64,000 bases of DNA from Heterocephalus glaber (lineage: Eukaryota; Chordata; Mammalia; Rodentia; Bathyergidae): positions 12,168,902 to 12,232,901 of the forward strand of contig NW_004624747.1 in assembly GCF_000247695.1 (NCBI RefSeq). Direction: 5' to 3'. This document shows positions 45,799-56,634 of this stretch, piece after piece. Positions within the stretch are counted from its first letter, which is position 1. Each line of letters starts with the position of its first letter. The translations under genes and the position numbers were made by a program. Below the pieces are notes generated by a model. It did not search any database, was not told the DNA's origin, and saw only the letters and a list, made by a program, of their open reading frames with translations.

Positions 45799-46256
45799 AT
45801 GAATTGACTAAATTCTTACAGTCAGGGAGCTGGGAGTTTGCATCTAGACCTAGAACCCAAGATTCCTTTATTTTGTCCCAGTACTGGGATGACCACATAT
45901 TTGGGGACAGTATCAGCTCATATCTATTGCCCCAGTATAATAATTAATAATACTCTTTTAGTCCTCCAAGTATCCAATTAGAACAATGAAGGTGGTCACT
46001 TTTTACCAATGAAATCTTCAATACCACTCAACATTTATTAATCTAAGACTTGATGCTTAACCTACACTTCATCTACTTCTGGTCTTAAGGACAACCCATA
46101 AACTTGGTTAGGAAGGAGCATGAGTCAATTCCAAAAGTGTGTTACTGATAGGAATAAAACCTTGGTGAGAAAAACAAAAAATAAAACAACAACAACAGAA
46201 GAGTATGAGTCCTGACATGCTGTGTACAGTGGAACTGAATGGGTCTCCATTCTGTA

Positions 46257-46290
46257 GGTGTTATGTTATGTTATGTTATGTTATGTTTTG
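46257..46290 (+). repeat. (TTATG)n pentanucleotide repeat
   Basis: Six near-perfect TTATG units. Confidence 0.92.
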
Positions 46291-46430
46291 GGCTCCAAAA
46301 CAACCAAATATGGAAACAATGAATAAAAATGCTTGTAGTATTTGAATCATCTGCTATTAGTCTCTCTGCCTTTGGACAGAAGTAAATATTTTACTTTGTG
46401 GAAGCATCTTGTTTTTCTTTTTCTTTTTTT

Positions 46431-46498
46431 GGTACCAAGGATCAGGACCTTGTGCTTGCCAGGCAGGCGCTGAGCCACTGAGCTAAATCCCCAGCCCA
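46431..46498 (-). mobile_element. ID-like SINE
   Basis: Duplication CATCTTGTTTTTCT. Confidence 0.87.
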
Positions 46499-46827
46499 AC
46501 ATCTTGTTTTTCTAGAACAGACACTAAGATCCAAAGCTGTGGACAAAAGGGACCAAATGCTGCACATCCTAAGTCATAAGTGTTGCCAGCCAGGGCTCTT
46601 CACTTGGGTCAGACTTCTCTCTAGGGGCTTCCCAAGAGAGGACTGAGTGGATGTGGCCTTTGAGGAGAGGAGCAACCCAGGTCTGTATTGAGAGTCTCCC
46701 AAACAAGAGAAAACAGGAGTCTCTGGCCTCACATGTTACAGCAAGCTCTAAAGACTGTCCTTTGTGATAGAGTTCAATGTTCTGTTCACAGACAATGATA
46801 ATTTTATTTATTTATTTATTTATTTTT

Positions 46828-46901
46828 GGTACCTGGGATCGAATTCGGGACCTTGTGCTTGCGAGGCAGGCGGTGGAACCACTGAGCTAAATCCCTGGCC
46901 C
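46828..46901 (-). mobile_element. ID-like SINE
   Basis: Duplication CAATGATAATTTT; tail (TATT)n. Confidence 0.88.
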
Positions 46902-47139
46902 AATGATAATTTTTTAAATATCAAAAACTATCCTGTTTGCTTCTAGATCTTCTTGTGGCCTTGTCTGACAGTCCTTTCCCAAGTCTTTCTTTGGAGACAG
47001 GAGAGGTGGAGGTGGTGGAGAAGCCAGAGTTGGGAGTGGACAGAGTGTTGCCAGCTCGACCTCACTTCTCTGTCCAGGCAACTCCTTCTTCTACAGTCAC
47101 AGAGGAGATCTTTCAGCCATATGTGAATTTTAAATTAAA

Positions 47140-47330
47140 AAATAGGGTTGGGGATAAAGCTCAGTGGTGCTTGTCTAGCATACATGAGGCCCTGGGTTTG
47201 ATCTCTAGTACTGAGCAAAATCAAAATAAAAAATAAACAGGATGAGGGCTGAGGGTGAAGTTTAGTAGTAAAATATGTGCGTCGTAGGTGTGAGGTCCTG
47301 AGTTCAACCCCCAGCACAGCATAAAATTTT
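47140..47330 (+). mobile_element. Two older ID-type SINEs in tandem
   Basis: GGGGATAAAGCTCAGTGGTG to GTTTGATCTCTAGTACTG, then GGGCTGAGGGTGAAGTTTAG to GAGTTCAACCCCCAGCAC. Confidence 0.7.
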
Positions 47331-47976
47331 TTTAAAAAATAGACAAGATAGCAATTTAACTATTAAAATGAGAGAGATTTCTGCAAGTAGCAGCCATCTT
47401 GTGGTACCAAAGGATCTACTCCTTGGCATGATGAGGCAATTGGAAAAATATCACTTCAATTATTTATTCAGAGCAGTTGATGCTCCCGAATAAACCATTT
47501 ACCTGCAGACTAATCTCGGCAGCTGAAAGATCTCAAAGGCTCTGACTGGTGATCCTGTTACCTCTCAAGGTCCCACAGAGCCTTGATCTGTCTGACAGAT
47601 GTCAGAGCTGGATCCTTGCTGTAGGGTCATAATTGTAAATTAGTAGTGTACCCTTATTTATAAGAATATTTATGAGTCAATGACAGCTATACCCCACGAG
47701 TTACCAGGCAATGGGAGAAATTGTTAATGAATCCTCAAATTATCATCAATTTAATCCAACATCATCAAATTGGAAGTACTGTTACTAGTCATGCAGTCAT
47801 TGGAATAATTAAATGATAAGGCACATAATATGCTCAAAATATTGGTGAATTGACTGATTATGGGTATTATTATAAATGCAATTATTTAAAATCGTCTAGA
47901 TTGTAGATCCCTGAGACTTGCCATTAGGATAGCTTAGTATTCACCCTGAAGGCTACACTCTTCTTTTTTTTTTTTT

Positions 47977-48050
47977 GTTACCCAGGATTGAACTTGGGAC
48001 CTTGCACTTTTAAGGCAGGTGGCAGAACCACTGAGCTAAATCCCTGGCCC
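47977..48050 (-). mobile_element. ID-like SINE
   Basis: GTTACCCAGGATTGAACTTG to GAGCTAAATCCCTGGCCC. Confidence 0.85.
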
Positions 48051-48148
48051 TGACCCAGTAGGCTAAAGCAATGGTTCTCAAAGTGCAGAATGCAGGGTCC
48101 CTGAGGGCACCCAAGACCTGTGCCTTGGTTATTAAAATGATTTTATAG

Positions 48149-48232
48149 GCTGGGGATTTAGCTCAGTGGCACCACATCTGCCTTGCAAGCCCAAGGTCCT
48201 GAGTTCAGTCCCCAAAGACACCCCCCCCAAAA
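48149..48232 (+). mobile_element. ID-like SINE
   Basis: Duplication AAAATGATTTTATAG on both sides; lies in the hAT-like element. Confidence 0.88.
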
Positions 48233-48536
48233 AGCCAAAATGATTTTATAGTAATACTAAGAGATTATTTGTCTTTCTCATTCTCATTCATTCATGTGTG
48301 ATGCTAGAGGTTTCCAGTAGCCACACGTGTGATAAGGTCATGGCCTCAAAGTCTAATAGAATGTATACATCCAGATTCTTGTGTTCTAAAATGCTCTCCG
48401 TTTTGTAGAAATTGGGCCATGATTGAGAGGACGAGGTGCATCTGTAATCCAGCAGAACCTGTGGCATGGAATGTAGCCAGAAAGAGGCTGAGGTTCATTA
48501 AACTGCATGTCTACATAGGATGTTTTATCTTGGTGC

Positions 48537-48920
48537 AGATACAAAAAAAAAAGAAGGAACAACAGTCGTGCCAAAGTGGGCTGCGGCCACGTGCAGCCTA
48601 TTTGCCCAAGGATAAGGCTATTAAGAAGTTCCTCACTGGAAACATAGTAGAGGGTTCAGCCCTCAGAGGCATTTCCAGAGTGTCTTCCATGCTTATTTGC
48701 TTCCCAACATCCATGTGAAGCTGCATTACTGTGTGAGTTGTGCCAGTTACAGCAAGGTGGTCCGGAATCCATCTCCTGAAGCCTGGAAGGATTGAACACC
48801 TCCACCTTGATTTAGACCCGCTGGTGCTGCCCCACGACATCCACCAAAGCCCATGTAGGAGCTGGATCTTAATGGACTGAAGAAAAACCATCTCTGGAAA
48901 AGAAATAATAAAATGGATAG
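48537..48920 (+). pseudogene. RPS26: RPS26 processed pseudogene
   Basis: Intronless, degraded copy of ribosomal protein eS26 mRNA. Recognisable stretches include KKKEQQSCQ near the N-terminus, [13 protein letters not shown], the [19 protein letters not shown] DNA (AAGCTGCATTACTGTGTGAG) and the C-terminal GAAPR..PPKPM region at about 48822-48854. It is followed by 3' UTR-like sequence, AATAAA-like signals and an A-rich tail. The initiator codon is lost, the segment for RCTNCARCV is deleted, and stops break the frame. It is a retroposed copy, not functional, and lies inside an older hAT-like element. Confidence 0.88.
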
Positions 48921-50099
48921 CATGCTTTAAAAAAATAAAATGTTCTCAGTTTTGGTCAGTGTTTGTCAAATAATTGGAGATAGGCAAAGGGATGGGATAA
49001 TTTGGGGACAGTGATGATCTGATTTCTCGGTTGTGGTGTTGGTTACATGACTATATCCATTTGTCAAAACTTATAGAACTGTACACTAAAAGTGGGTGGA
49101 TTTTACTACGAAAATTATATCTCAATTTAAAAAGCAAAAATTATTTCTCAATTCATAATAGGATACAGTTAGATACAACCCACATAAACAAAAGCTTTCA
49201 ATAATGTTTAAGCTTATAAAGAAATCCTACAACCAAAAATCTTGAGAACCACTGCACGAAGACATAGATTTCTTTATTGAAGCAGTTGTAATTACTCAGT
49301 CTGGAATTGGGGAAAGTTATTAAAAGGGAGGATGTAATCTGTCTGGCCTTTGCGCTCTGCAGTTGTGCTGAAAGATGTGGTAGCCACTGGACACATATGA
49401 TTATTTAGCATATGATAAGGTGGCAGTCCATGGGCTTGGGGTGTAGCTCAGTGGGTGGTCTAAATTGAAATGCAATTAGTCCAAAAGAAGAAGGTAAGAT
49501 ATCTTATTAATAATGTTTTGTAGAAATGACAATATTTTGGATATAGGGGATAAAGTAAAATATATTGTCAAAACTAATTTCACCTCTTGCTTTTTACTTT
49601 AATGTGATTACTAGAAATTTTTAAAGGTTACCCATATGGCTCTTCCTATTGGACAGTGCTATTCTGGAGACACCCAGACTTGCCTGCCAATTTTTCTTCT
49701 ATCTCTTGTAAGACGTGTTTAAAAGCCTTACTGCTTCTCTAAATTTCTTGGGTTTCCTGGAATGTAAAATGTGGGTAATGTTAGAGTTGAATATTAAATG
49801 TGAATAATGTGACAATACTTAGCAATACGTACTTAGCAACTAAGTAAACAGTAAGCTGGGCGGCTATCGTTATTAAAGACCTTTGTTTCCCTATTGATGC
49901 CTTCGGAGACAGGCCCCATCCTTGTTAAAGGGCCCTCCTCTGCAACCTGTTTCCACCTTGATGACAGTAATAACACTTGCAGAGGGTTGACTCCACTTTC
50001 GGGCAGGGAGGGGTCCCTCTCCACACTGAAAACGTGACCCAGGGGCCCTCTTGAAAGTGGAATATCTTCATTTGTAGATGGGACCAGGGCAGAATCTGG

Positions 50100-50700
50100 A
50101 AACGAAGCAGTCCTGCGGCCGCTGAGCCTCCCTTAGCAACTGACGCCTGCGCCGGTTGTTACAGTGGAAAGGAAAAATAAAGACGTAGTCCGTCGACTAT
50201 TGCCCTCCGCGGATGCTACTTCCGGTTTCCCAAGAGTCTGTCCTCCGACCTACCTTCACCGGAGGAGGAAGGATTGTGGCCGTGGGTTCCGCCGCCTCGG
50301 GAGCCTTTGGAACCCTTGGTCTGGTGACCGCGGGGGCGGCAGAGACAGCGAGGGTGGCGACAAGCCCCCCTCGCTGCCGCGATGCTGCGCTCCCGGGCCG
50401 AGGCGGCGGTGACCGCGGCTGACAGGACCATCCAGCGCTTTCTGCGGGCTGGGGCTGCTGTCAGGTGAGCTTGCGCTGGGGGGCGGGGCGGGCCGGACCG
50501 GGGATCCAGACCAGGCCTGGGGCGGCCTTTTCACACCCAGTCAGGTCCCCCCCCCCCCCCCCAGGGGTCTGCATCCTGAAGGGTTGGAGGCCTAGGCCCT
50601 GAGGCGGGAGGGGTGACGGGCCCTCAGGGCTTCCAGTCCTGCGGCAGCACCGGTTCGCCGGCACTTGCCAGTTCTGTCAGTGGCCCCCGCCCCCGCCATT
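50100..50700 (+). promoter_or_regulatory. USP30: USP30 CpG-rich promoter and 5' leader
   Basis: A CpG-dense block begins near a NotI-like GCGGCCGC at 50116 and extends through coding exon 1 into intron 1. It contains an ETS/GABP-type core (CTACTTCCGGTTTCC, about 50216-50230) and a GCCTGCGCCGG patch at 50146 that only partly resembles an NRF1 site. No TATA box is seen. ETS/GABP control is common for genes serving mitochondria and would suit USP30; that is inference. ATGs at 50164 and 50213 open frames that overlap the main start out of frame. Confidence 0.7.
50382..50464 (+). CDS. USP30: USP30 coding exon 1 (start codon)
   Basis: First coding exon of USP30, the deubiquitinase anchored in the outer mitochondrial (and peroxisomal) membrane that removes ubiquitin placed by Parkin and so restrains mitophagy. 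It encodes MLRSRAEAAVTAADRTIQRF then LRAGAAV, plus two bases of Arg28, closely matching human USP30. The ATG has G at -3 and an in-frame TGA lies upstream at 50325-50327, with no ATG between, so this start is well supported. The donor is GTGAGC. The segment is the short intermembrane-space-facing N-terminus before the membrane anchor. Confidence 0.95.
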
Positions 50701-51763
50701 GCTTTCCCATCCCGTCAGCGCCCCAGGACTAAGAGGATCCCTGTGTGTTGTCAGGGCCCCTAATTCTGTCAGTGCCGCCCAGGCCTCTGGGTGCCTCCTG
50801 GGCCTGTCAAGACCCCTTAATCATTCTAGGACACCCCCAATCCTTCTGGACCCTCCAGTCATATCTGTTCCTGCTTTGCCAGAGTTCCACAATCTTCCCA
50901 GGCTCCCCAGTCCTGCCATGGCTTTCACAATGTTAAAAGAGCCCCAGGCCGGCAAGATACCCTCCATTTTGTCAGTACCCCTATTTCTTTCAGCGTCCCC
51001 CCCCCCATCCCGTTTTGCTAGGGATCCCCACTTCGGTGTCCCTAAATCTTGTTAGTGGGAATAAATACCCTTATTTTATAAGGGTCCTTGAGTCAGTCAC
51101 AGCCCTTTCACCTGTTAAGGTTGCCCGTCCTGAAGGCCTAAAGCCCTTCATTCCTGCTAGAACCTCCCAATTGGCTGCGTGCTCAGTCCTATCACAGCCT
51201 TCATTTTTCTCTTTTTCGCCCTCCCCTAGGTGCTGGGCTTTGGAGCTGAGCACCACACCTCCATTACTGTAAATGACTGAGACCCGTTGCTCAGGTCGGC
51301 TTCCTCTGGAACTGGAGGAGTTTAAAGAGCTTATTGTTCAGGGCTGGAAGCCCTCAGTGGCTATCCTGTTCAGTGTCCCTATTCTGTACATGGGAAATGG
51401 ACCTTGAGCTGGCCTTGCCTGTGGCCCCACAGGTGATCTGATAACAGAGCTAGGAAGAGAAAGCAAATCTCTTTGCTGCCAGGCCTCACCACTCTCCTCA
51501 GGATGTCATTTTACAGAGGAATGGAGTTTGCAAAGTTGCTACTTAACCTGGGATTTTTGTCCCTTGGTTTTTTGTTCATGATGTGCTGAGGATCTTTCCT
51601 CTCTCTCATCACTTTGACACAGTGCCTTCAGTTCCCCTCATGAACTTTGCGACTTTAAGCACAGATTTTGAAGCGGGATAAGCATGGGTCCAGAGCCACA
51701 TTCCTTTACTGTGACCAAGTTAGTTATATCACCTACTTCTTTCGTCTTTAAAAATGTGGATAG

Positions 51764-51850
51764 GGCTGGGGATTTAGCTCAGTGGTTCTGCCACCTACCT
51801 TGCAAGCCCAAGGACCCAAGTTTGATCCCCGGTACCAAAAAAAAAAAAAT
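51764..51850 (+). mobile_element. ID-like SINE in USP30 intron 1
   Basis: Shares its target AAAATGTGGAT with the following B1. Confidence 0.88.
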
Positions 51851-51857
51851 GTAGATG

Positions 51858-52003
51858 ATAAGCCAGACATGATGGCACACACCTATAATCCCAGGGAGCT
51901 GAGGCAGGAAGAATGCTGCGAGTTCTAGCCTAGTCTGGGGTACACAGTGAGTCAAGGCCAGCCTGAACTACATAGGAAGACTCTGTTGCCAAAAACAAAA
52001 AAA
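51858..52003 (+). mobile_element. B1-type SINE in USP30 intron 1
   Basis: AAGCCAGACATGATGGCACA to GACTCTGTTGCCAAAAAC. Confidence 0.8.
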
Positions 52004-52204
52004 AAATGTGGATGATGGATGATAGTAGAACCTAACTGCATGAGGCTGTGTTCAGGATAAGATTATCAGTGCCTTGCATAAATTATGTACCCTTAAATGA
52101 GTGCTTGCTGGGGGATTTTAAAGCATTGGTCAAGGGCTTTAGTACTTCAGTGATAGTCCTTTATTACCTTTCCAGGCACAGTGATACATTAAGAAAATTC
52201 AAAA

Positions 52205-52345
52205 TAAGCCAGGTGTGTAATTCTGGCGTTCAGGAGGCTGAGGCAGGAGGATCACCATGAGTTCAAGGCCAGCCTGTGCTACATAACGAATTCAAGCCAG
52301 CCTAAACTACATAGCAAAACCCTGTCTCAACACCCACCCCAAAAG
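52205..52345 (+). mobile_element. B1-type SINE in USP30 intron 1
   Basis: AAGCCAGGTGTGTAATTCTG to ACCCTGTCTCAAC. Confidence 0.8.
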
Positions 52346-52394
52346 TTCAAAATAACTTTATGAACGAAACTGAGGTTATAATACTTAATACTTA

Positions 52395-52585
52395 CAGCAG
52401 CTAATGCTTATTAAGTTCTTAACTCATGTCCCCTATGTATTAGTGTTTATTTAATCTTCACTGCAATACTGTAAGGTAGGTCTCATGATGGTCCCCATTG
52501 TACAGATGAGGAGGCTGAGGCTTACAAGGTGGAATGATACCGTAGGACACAGCAAATCCGGGTTTGAGCCAGAGTAATGTGATTC
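52395..52585 (-). mobile_element. MIR in USP30 intron 1
   Basis: GTACAGATGAGGAGGCTGAG and GCAATACTGTAAGGTAGGTC. Confidence 0.65.
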
Positions 52586-53099
52586 TACTTTCTCAACCAA
52601 GTCTGTAAATATTCTATGGACTGTGCCTCAGAACAACAAGTTTATTTGAAATTCATTCTATGACACTAGGAAAATTCTAACTATTGTAAGACAATTCACT
52701 ATTATCACTAATGACTCTGCTGAGTTGAGATCAAAATTGGATTCATATGATCCAAATATACACACACACATCTATACATATGGAGCACATCTATAGGCAT
52801 ATATTACACATAAATGAATGCACATGTATGGTTGCCCTTCTTTAGTAGAAATACAAAAGCTATACTTTCAGGGATCATTTCTATAGTTGGTTATTTAGTA
52901 GAAATACATAACTTTATATAAAATAATGTTTTAAATTACTGGTAAATTTTCTTCATTTGTAGTAAAAAAATGACTTCAGTGTTCAAGTGAAGCCTGAAAT
53001 TAAGAACTTAATTTTATAAATATATAGAAGATCTTTTACTGTACATTTAATATTCTAAAAGAAATGCATTTATATATATCTGCTACAGTATTCAGTCAT

Positions 53100-53510
53100 T
53101 TAGCAAATATTATTGAGAATCTCTTTTGTGCTGGGCATGATCTAGATAGTACTTCTGATACATCAGTTAGTACAACAGATACAGAACCCTCCCCCTAGGG
53201 ACTCCACTTGAAGGAGATGGACAAGAAAGTAGTGAATAAGTGAATTTTATGTTAGAAAGTAATAAGTCCAATAGTAAAAAGAAAAAGCAGAACTGGGTAA
53301 AAGGGGCCAGGAGTGCAGGTTCCAGGAGTGTGTGCAGAATAGGCCTCTTTTAGCAGTGAAGGGAAATAAAGGTGAGGGAGGGAGCCAAGTGGTGATGTAG
53401 GAGAAGAACATGCCAGGCTGAGGGAGCAGCAGTGCAAAGGCCCTGAGGTCAACAGTGTAGGCTATTGTGACAGCCAGTGCGGCAGTGGAATGAGGCATAG
53501 GAGGAGGAAA
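53100..53510 (+). repeat. Ancient mammalian repeat, same family as 25440
   Basis: TGTGCTGGGCATGATCTAGA, GGCCTCTTTTAGCAGTGAAG and GTGCAAAGGCCCTGAGG. It lies just upstream of USP30 exon 2. Confidence 0.45.
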
Positions 53511-53745
53511 ACTCCTGCTTTCCCTCTGAGACAGGGCTTTGGGAAGGCTGTATTTTGTCTTGGATTTTAAATCCTAATTTAAACATCCTGATTCTCAAGA
53601 CATAAACCTGTCTATATTACCTTACCTTTAAAGGTAGGTATCTGGTGGGTTATTTTGACAAGATGTTATTCTACTTACCTAGGTCTGTACATTCACATAC
53701 TGTGTTTGTGATGAAAGAAGACAGCAAAGTTATTTTCTTTTTTAG

Positions 53746-53855
53746 ATATAAAGTCATGAAAAACTGGGGAGTTATAGGTGGAATCGCTGCTGCCCTTGCA
53801 GCAGGAATCTATGTTATTTGGGGACCCATTACAGAAAGGAAGAAACGCAGAAAAG
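53746..53855 (+). CDS. USP30: USP30 coding exon 2 (membrane anchor)
   Basis: Encodes residues 28-64 (YKVMKNWGVIGGIAAALAAG then IYVIWGPITERKKRRK) and the first base of Gly65. Residues about 36-56 form the single hydrophobic outer-membrane anchor, followed by the basic cluster RKKRRK that helps mitochondrial targeting. The acceptor is a T-rich TTCTTTTTTAG and the donor GTAAGG. Met32 in this exon could start a shorter N-terminus that keeps the anchor. The frame is also open upstream into intron 1 to an ATG at 53645, probably by chance. Confidence 0.96.
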
Positions 53856-54934
53856 GTAAGGATGGGGCCACTTCTTCGTGGTCTCTGGACTTGACTGATA
53901 ATCCTTTTTATCCAGAAACAGTATGAAAAGCTGGAGGAGTGGGTCATTTTTTGTTCTCTTGTATGTTTACAGTGAGTAAGGACTTTAGTTGTGGAACAGT
54001 ACTTCTGCATTGACTCATTATTTTCCACCCTATTGTAAAAAGGTTTCTATTTCAGCACTTATGGGGACTTGAATTTAAGGCTTGCTTTGTAATGTGGCTC
54101 AGATTATCTAACTGTTCTCATTAATATGGCAATTGTGTTTTTAGCAGTGCAACTAACTGTTTCATGCATCTATGGTTTCTCTGACTTCTTGCTAATAACA
54201 GTAAAATTTTCAAGTTAGTTTATTCACTAAAAAAACTATTTCATTATTTTTTAAATTATCCATTTTGTAAATGTTGCTCTACTTATCACTGATTAAAATT
54301 CAGCAAGTAAAATAAAGCGATGGATGTAGCAAAATGTGATCATTATAAAATCTGGGGATGGTTGTAATTGAGTTCGTTATATATTCTTGTGAATGTTTGA
54401 GAATCTTCATATGAAAAAGGTTTTTAAAAAGATTTTTAGTAGAAGAGGGAATTAATTCAAATTTTGTTGCTCTCTTCGCAGAAAGCTGATCAGAATTGGT
54501 AGAGTGATGTCTTTCCCAGTGATTGTTTTAAGAACAAAATCATTGTCCTGGGAAAGCAACAACAGAACATTGTTTTCTGTTCTGAGAGACATTGTTTTCT
54601 TATTAAAGAAGAGAGAGCACATGAGAGAGTGAGGGAGAGGAGAGGAGAGATGGTTACTAAATGTTTTTATATATTTAATAATGAATGAAGCTGTGCCAGA
54701 CACTGCGATAACGTAACAGGGACCTGTCCTGTTGCTTATAGTTTGCAGGAGCAGTAGGCCCAGGCCTGGGCACAGATTAATGCTGTCCCTAGCTCTGTGT
54801 GGATGAGGACCTGCTCAGATTGGGAACCTCAGTCTAAGACCATAGTACAGATACTCTGGGTCCTGGCTGGCAGAGAAGAGAAAAGCTGGTGCAATGTGAT
54901 GTGCTGGTCTCTTCCCTCCCCAACTTTCTTTCAG

Positions 54935-55117
54935 GGCTTGTACCTGGCCTCGTTAATTTAGGGAACACCTGCTTCATGAACTCCTTGCTACAGGGCTTGT
55001 CTGCCTGTCCTGCCTTCATCAGGTGGCTGGAGGAGTTCACCACCCAGTACACCAGGGACCAGAAGGAGCCCCCGCCACACCAGCACTTGTCCTTGACCCT
55101 GCTGCACCTCCTGAAAG
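54935..55117 (+). CDS. USP30: USP30 coding exon 3 (Cys box, catalytic Cys77)
   Basis: Encodes residues 65-125. It contains the USP-family Cys box GLVNLGNTCFMNSLLQ with nucleophile Cys77, then LSACPAFIRWLEEFTTQYTR and LSLTLLHLLK. The acceptor is CTTTCTTTCAG. The donor AAAG|GTACCT departs from consensus at +4 to +6, and read-through would meet TAG within two codons. The exon is 183 nt, phase 1 at both ends, so skipping it would keep frame while deleting the active-site cysteine. Residue identity with human USP30 is very high. Confidence 0.96.
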
Positions 55118-55274
55118 GTACCTAGAGGAGCCATGTACATTGGCAAAGCAAGTCAGCTGACAGGCAGAGAACAGGTTAATTGCTTTATTTCAGAAAAGGA
55201 CTATATAGATCATCACTAAAAAATCCTAAGAGCCCAACATATACCATAAAGGTATTTTTAAAAAAGTAAATCTA

Positions 55275-55358
55275 GCCAGGGATTTAGCTTAGTGGTGCTG
55301 CCACCTGCCTTGCAAGCGCAAGGTCCTGAGTTTGATCCCTGATACAAAAGAATAAATA
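55275..55358 (+). mobile_element. ID-like SINE in USP30 intron 3
   Basis: AGCCAGGGATTTAGCTTAGT to GATCCCTGATAC, then an (AAAT)n-like tail. Confidence 0.85.
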
Positions 55359-55854
55359 AATAAATAAAAAATAAAATCTGGGACCATTTGTTTTAAAATT
55401 CGTCAGTTTTAATAACAGCTTTTTAAGTGAGGAAAGAAGTCCACTGCCATGTAAACATTTTCATTGTTAAGAAGTACTTTGGTTTCAAAAACATTTAAAA
55501 AAAATGCCTTAGCCTAGGAAATAAGGTCATTCACAAGAAGTATACACATAGGTACCACTCCAGTGTTCAATTTGACATCATCACATCAAAGAAATATAAA
55601 TAAAATAATAGTGCTTTTTTGTTTTCTTTGTTTTGTTTTCTTGTCTGTCAGCAAAGATTTAAAAATCCACAGTTCTGGCCAGCTGCTGGACAATACATCC
55701 ACACACTGCTAGTGGGGGTGGGACTTAGTGTACCTTTCTGGAAAGTGGTTTGGTACTGCCCAGTAATAGCTTACAAAATGTTCAGTACTCTTTGGTCCAT
55801 TGATCCCATGTCTGGGAGTCTATCTCATAGAAGTAGTTAGAAATCTGTACCCTG

Positions 55855-56050
55855 AGTTGGGCATGGTGGCACACGCCTATAATCCCAGCAGTCTGGAAAC
55901 TGAGGCAAGAGGATCCCAAGTTTGAGTCCAGCATGGGCTATTTAGTGATTTAGCAAAACTCTGCCTCAAAATAAAATATAAAAAAGGCCGAGGGCATAAA
56001 TCAGTATGAGGGTCCTGGGTTCAGTCCCCAGTATGAGGGGGCGGGGGGAG
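55855..56050 (+). mobile_element. B1-ID composite SINE in USP30 intron 3
   Basis: GGGCATGGTGGCACACGCCT, then a short ID-like half ending GTTCAGTCCCCAGTATG. Confidence 0.75.
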
Positions 56051-56226
56051 AGGGAATGAATATGAGAAAGGACAGAAAGGAGAGGGAGAGAAAGAGAGAA
56101 AAACTGATTTACACAGGCTAGAAAAATGAAGTCTCAAGAGCAAACAAGTTTAAGGATGGCTGAACACTAGTTCCCACTTGGAGAGTCACAATATATATTG
56201 ACTGGGTAAAGATTTGAAGTCATCGA

Positions 56227-56312
56227 GCCAGGGATTTAGCCCAGTGGTTCTGCTGCCTGCCTCAAAAGCGCAAGGTCCTGAGTTTGATCCCCGGTACCAA
56301 AAAAAAAAAAAC
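56227..56312 (+). mobile_element. ID-like SINE in USP30 intron 3
   Basis: Duplication AGATT(T/G)GAAGTCATC. Confidence 0.87.
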
Positions 56313-56389
56313 AATGCAAAAGAAGAAAAAAAGATTGGAAGTCATCTGTCCAACTTCATGGGTATTTTTTGATTGTTTCTATTTATTTA

Positions 56390-56530
56390 TTTTAGACTGG
56401 GGCTCACTATGTGATCCAGACCAGCCTCAAACTCACTGTATGGTCCAGACTAGCCTGGAACTTGAGATCCTCCTGTCTCAGTCTCCTGAGTGCTGGAAAT
56501 ATAAGCATGCACTACCATGCTCAGCTCTTT
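56390..56530 (-). mobile_element. B1-type SINE in USP30 intron 3
   Basis: CTCACTATGTGATCCAGACC to GCATGCACTACCATGCTCAG. Confidence 0.75.
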
Positions 56531-56558
56531 GTTGTTTTTTTTGTTTTTGTTTTTGTTT

Positions 56559-56634
56559 GGTACCGGGGATCGGATTCAGGACCTTGTGCTTGTGAGGCAG
56601 GCAGCGGGACCACTGAGCTAAATCCCCGGCCCCC
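56559..56634 (-). mobile_element. ID-like SINE in USP30 intron 3
   Basis: Duplication CAGCTCTTTGT; follows a minus-strand B1. Confidence 0.87.

Larger units (their letters stand above)
48062..49258 (+). mobile_element. hAT-like element carrying nested insertions
   Basis: The left end CAATGGTTCTCAAAGTGCAG and the right end CTTGAGAACCACTGCACG are inverted-repeat-like. AATACTAAGAGATTATTTGT in between is typical of an old hAT family. An ID (48149), the RPS26 pseudogene and other sequence interrupt it. Family name uncertain. Confidence 0.5.
31100..50090. other. SVOP-USP30 intergenic region
   Basis: No exon of a recognisable protein gene was found on either strand. The region is made largely of L1 fragments, ID and B1 SINEs, MaLR LTR pieces, hAT-like DNA transposons, one RPS26 pseudogene and an N gap. 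Both flanking promoters point outward, so shared regulatory elements could lie here, but none can be named. Confidence 0.6.
50465..53745 (+). other. USP30: USP30 intron 1
   Basis: GT-AG intron of 3.3 kb. Its first 250 bases continue the CpG-rich block and include a run of 14 C at 50550-50563. It then holds an ID plus B1 pair near 51764-52010, a second B1 at 52205-52345, a MIR near 52400-52580 and an old repeat near 53100-53500. No further gene is visible. Confidence 0.8.

Noticed and set aside
53645..53926. 93-residue frame spanning USP30 exon 2 as an independent gene
   Set aside because: It is exon 2 with intron read-through at both ends; splice sites and family match define the exon.
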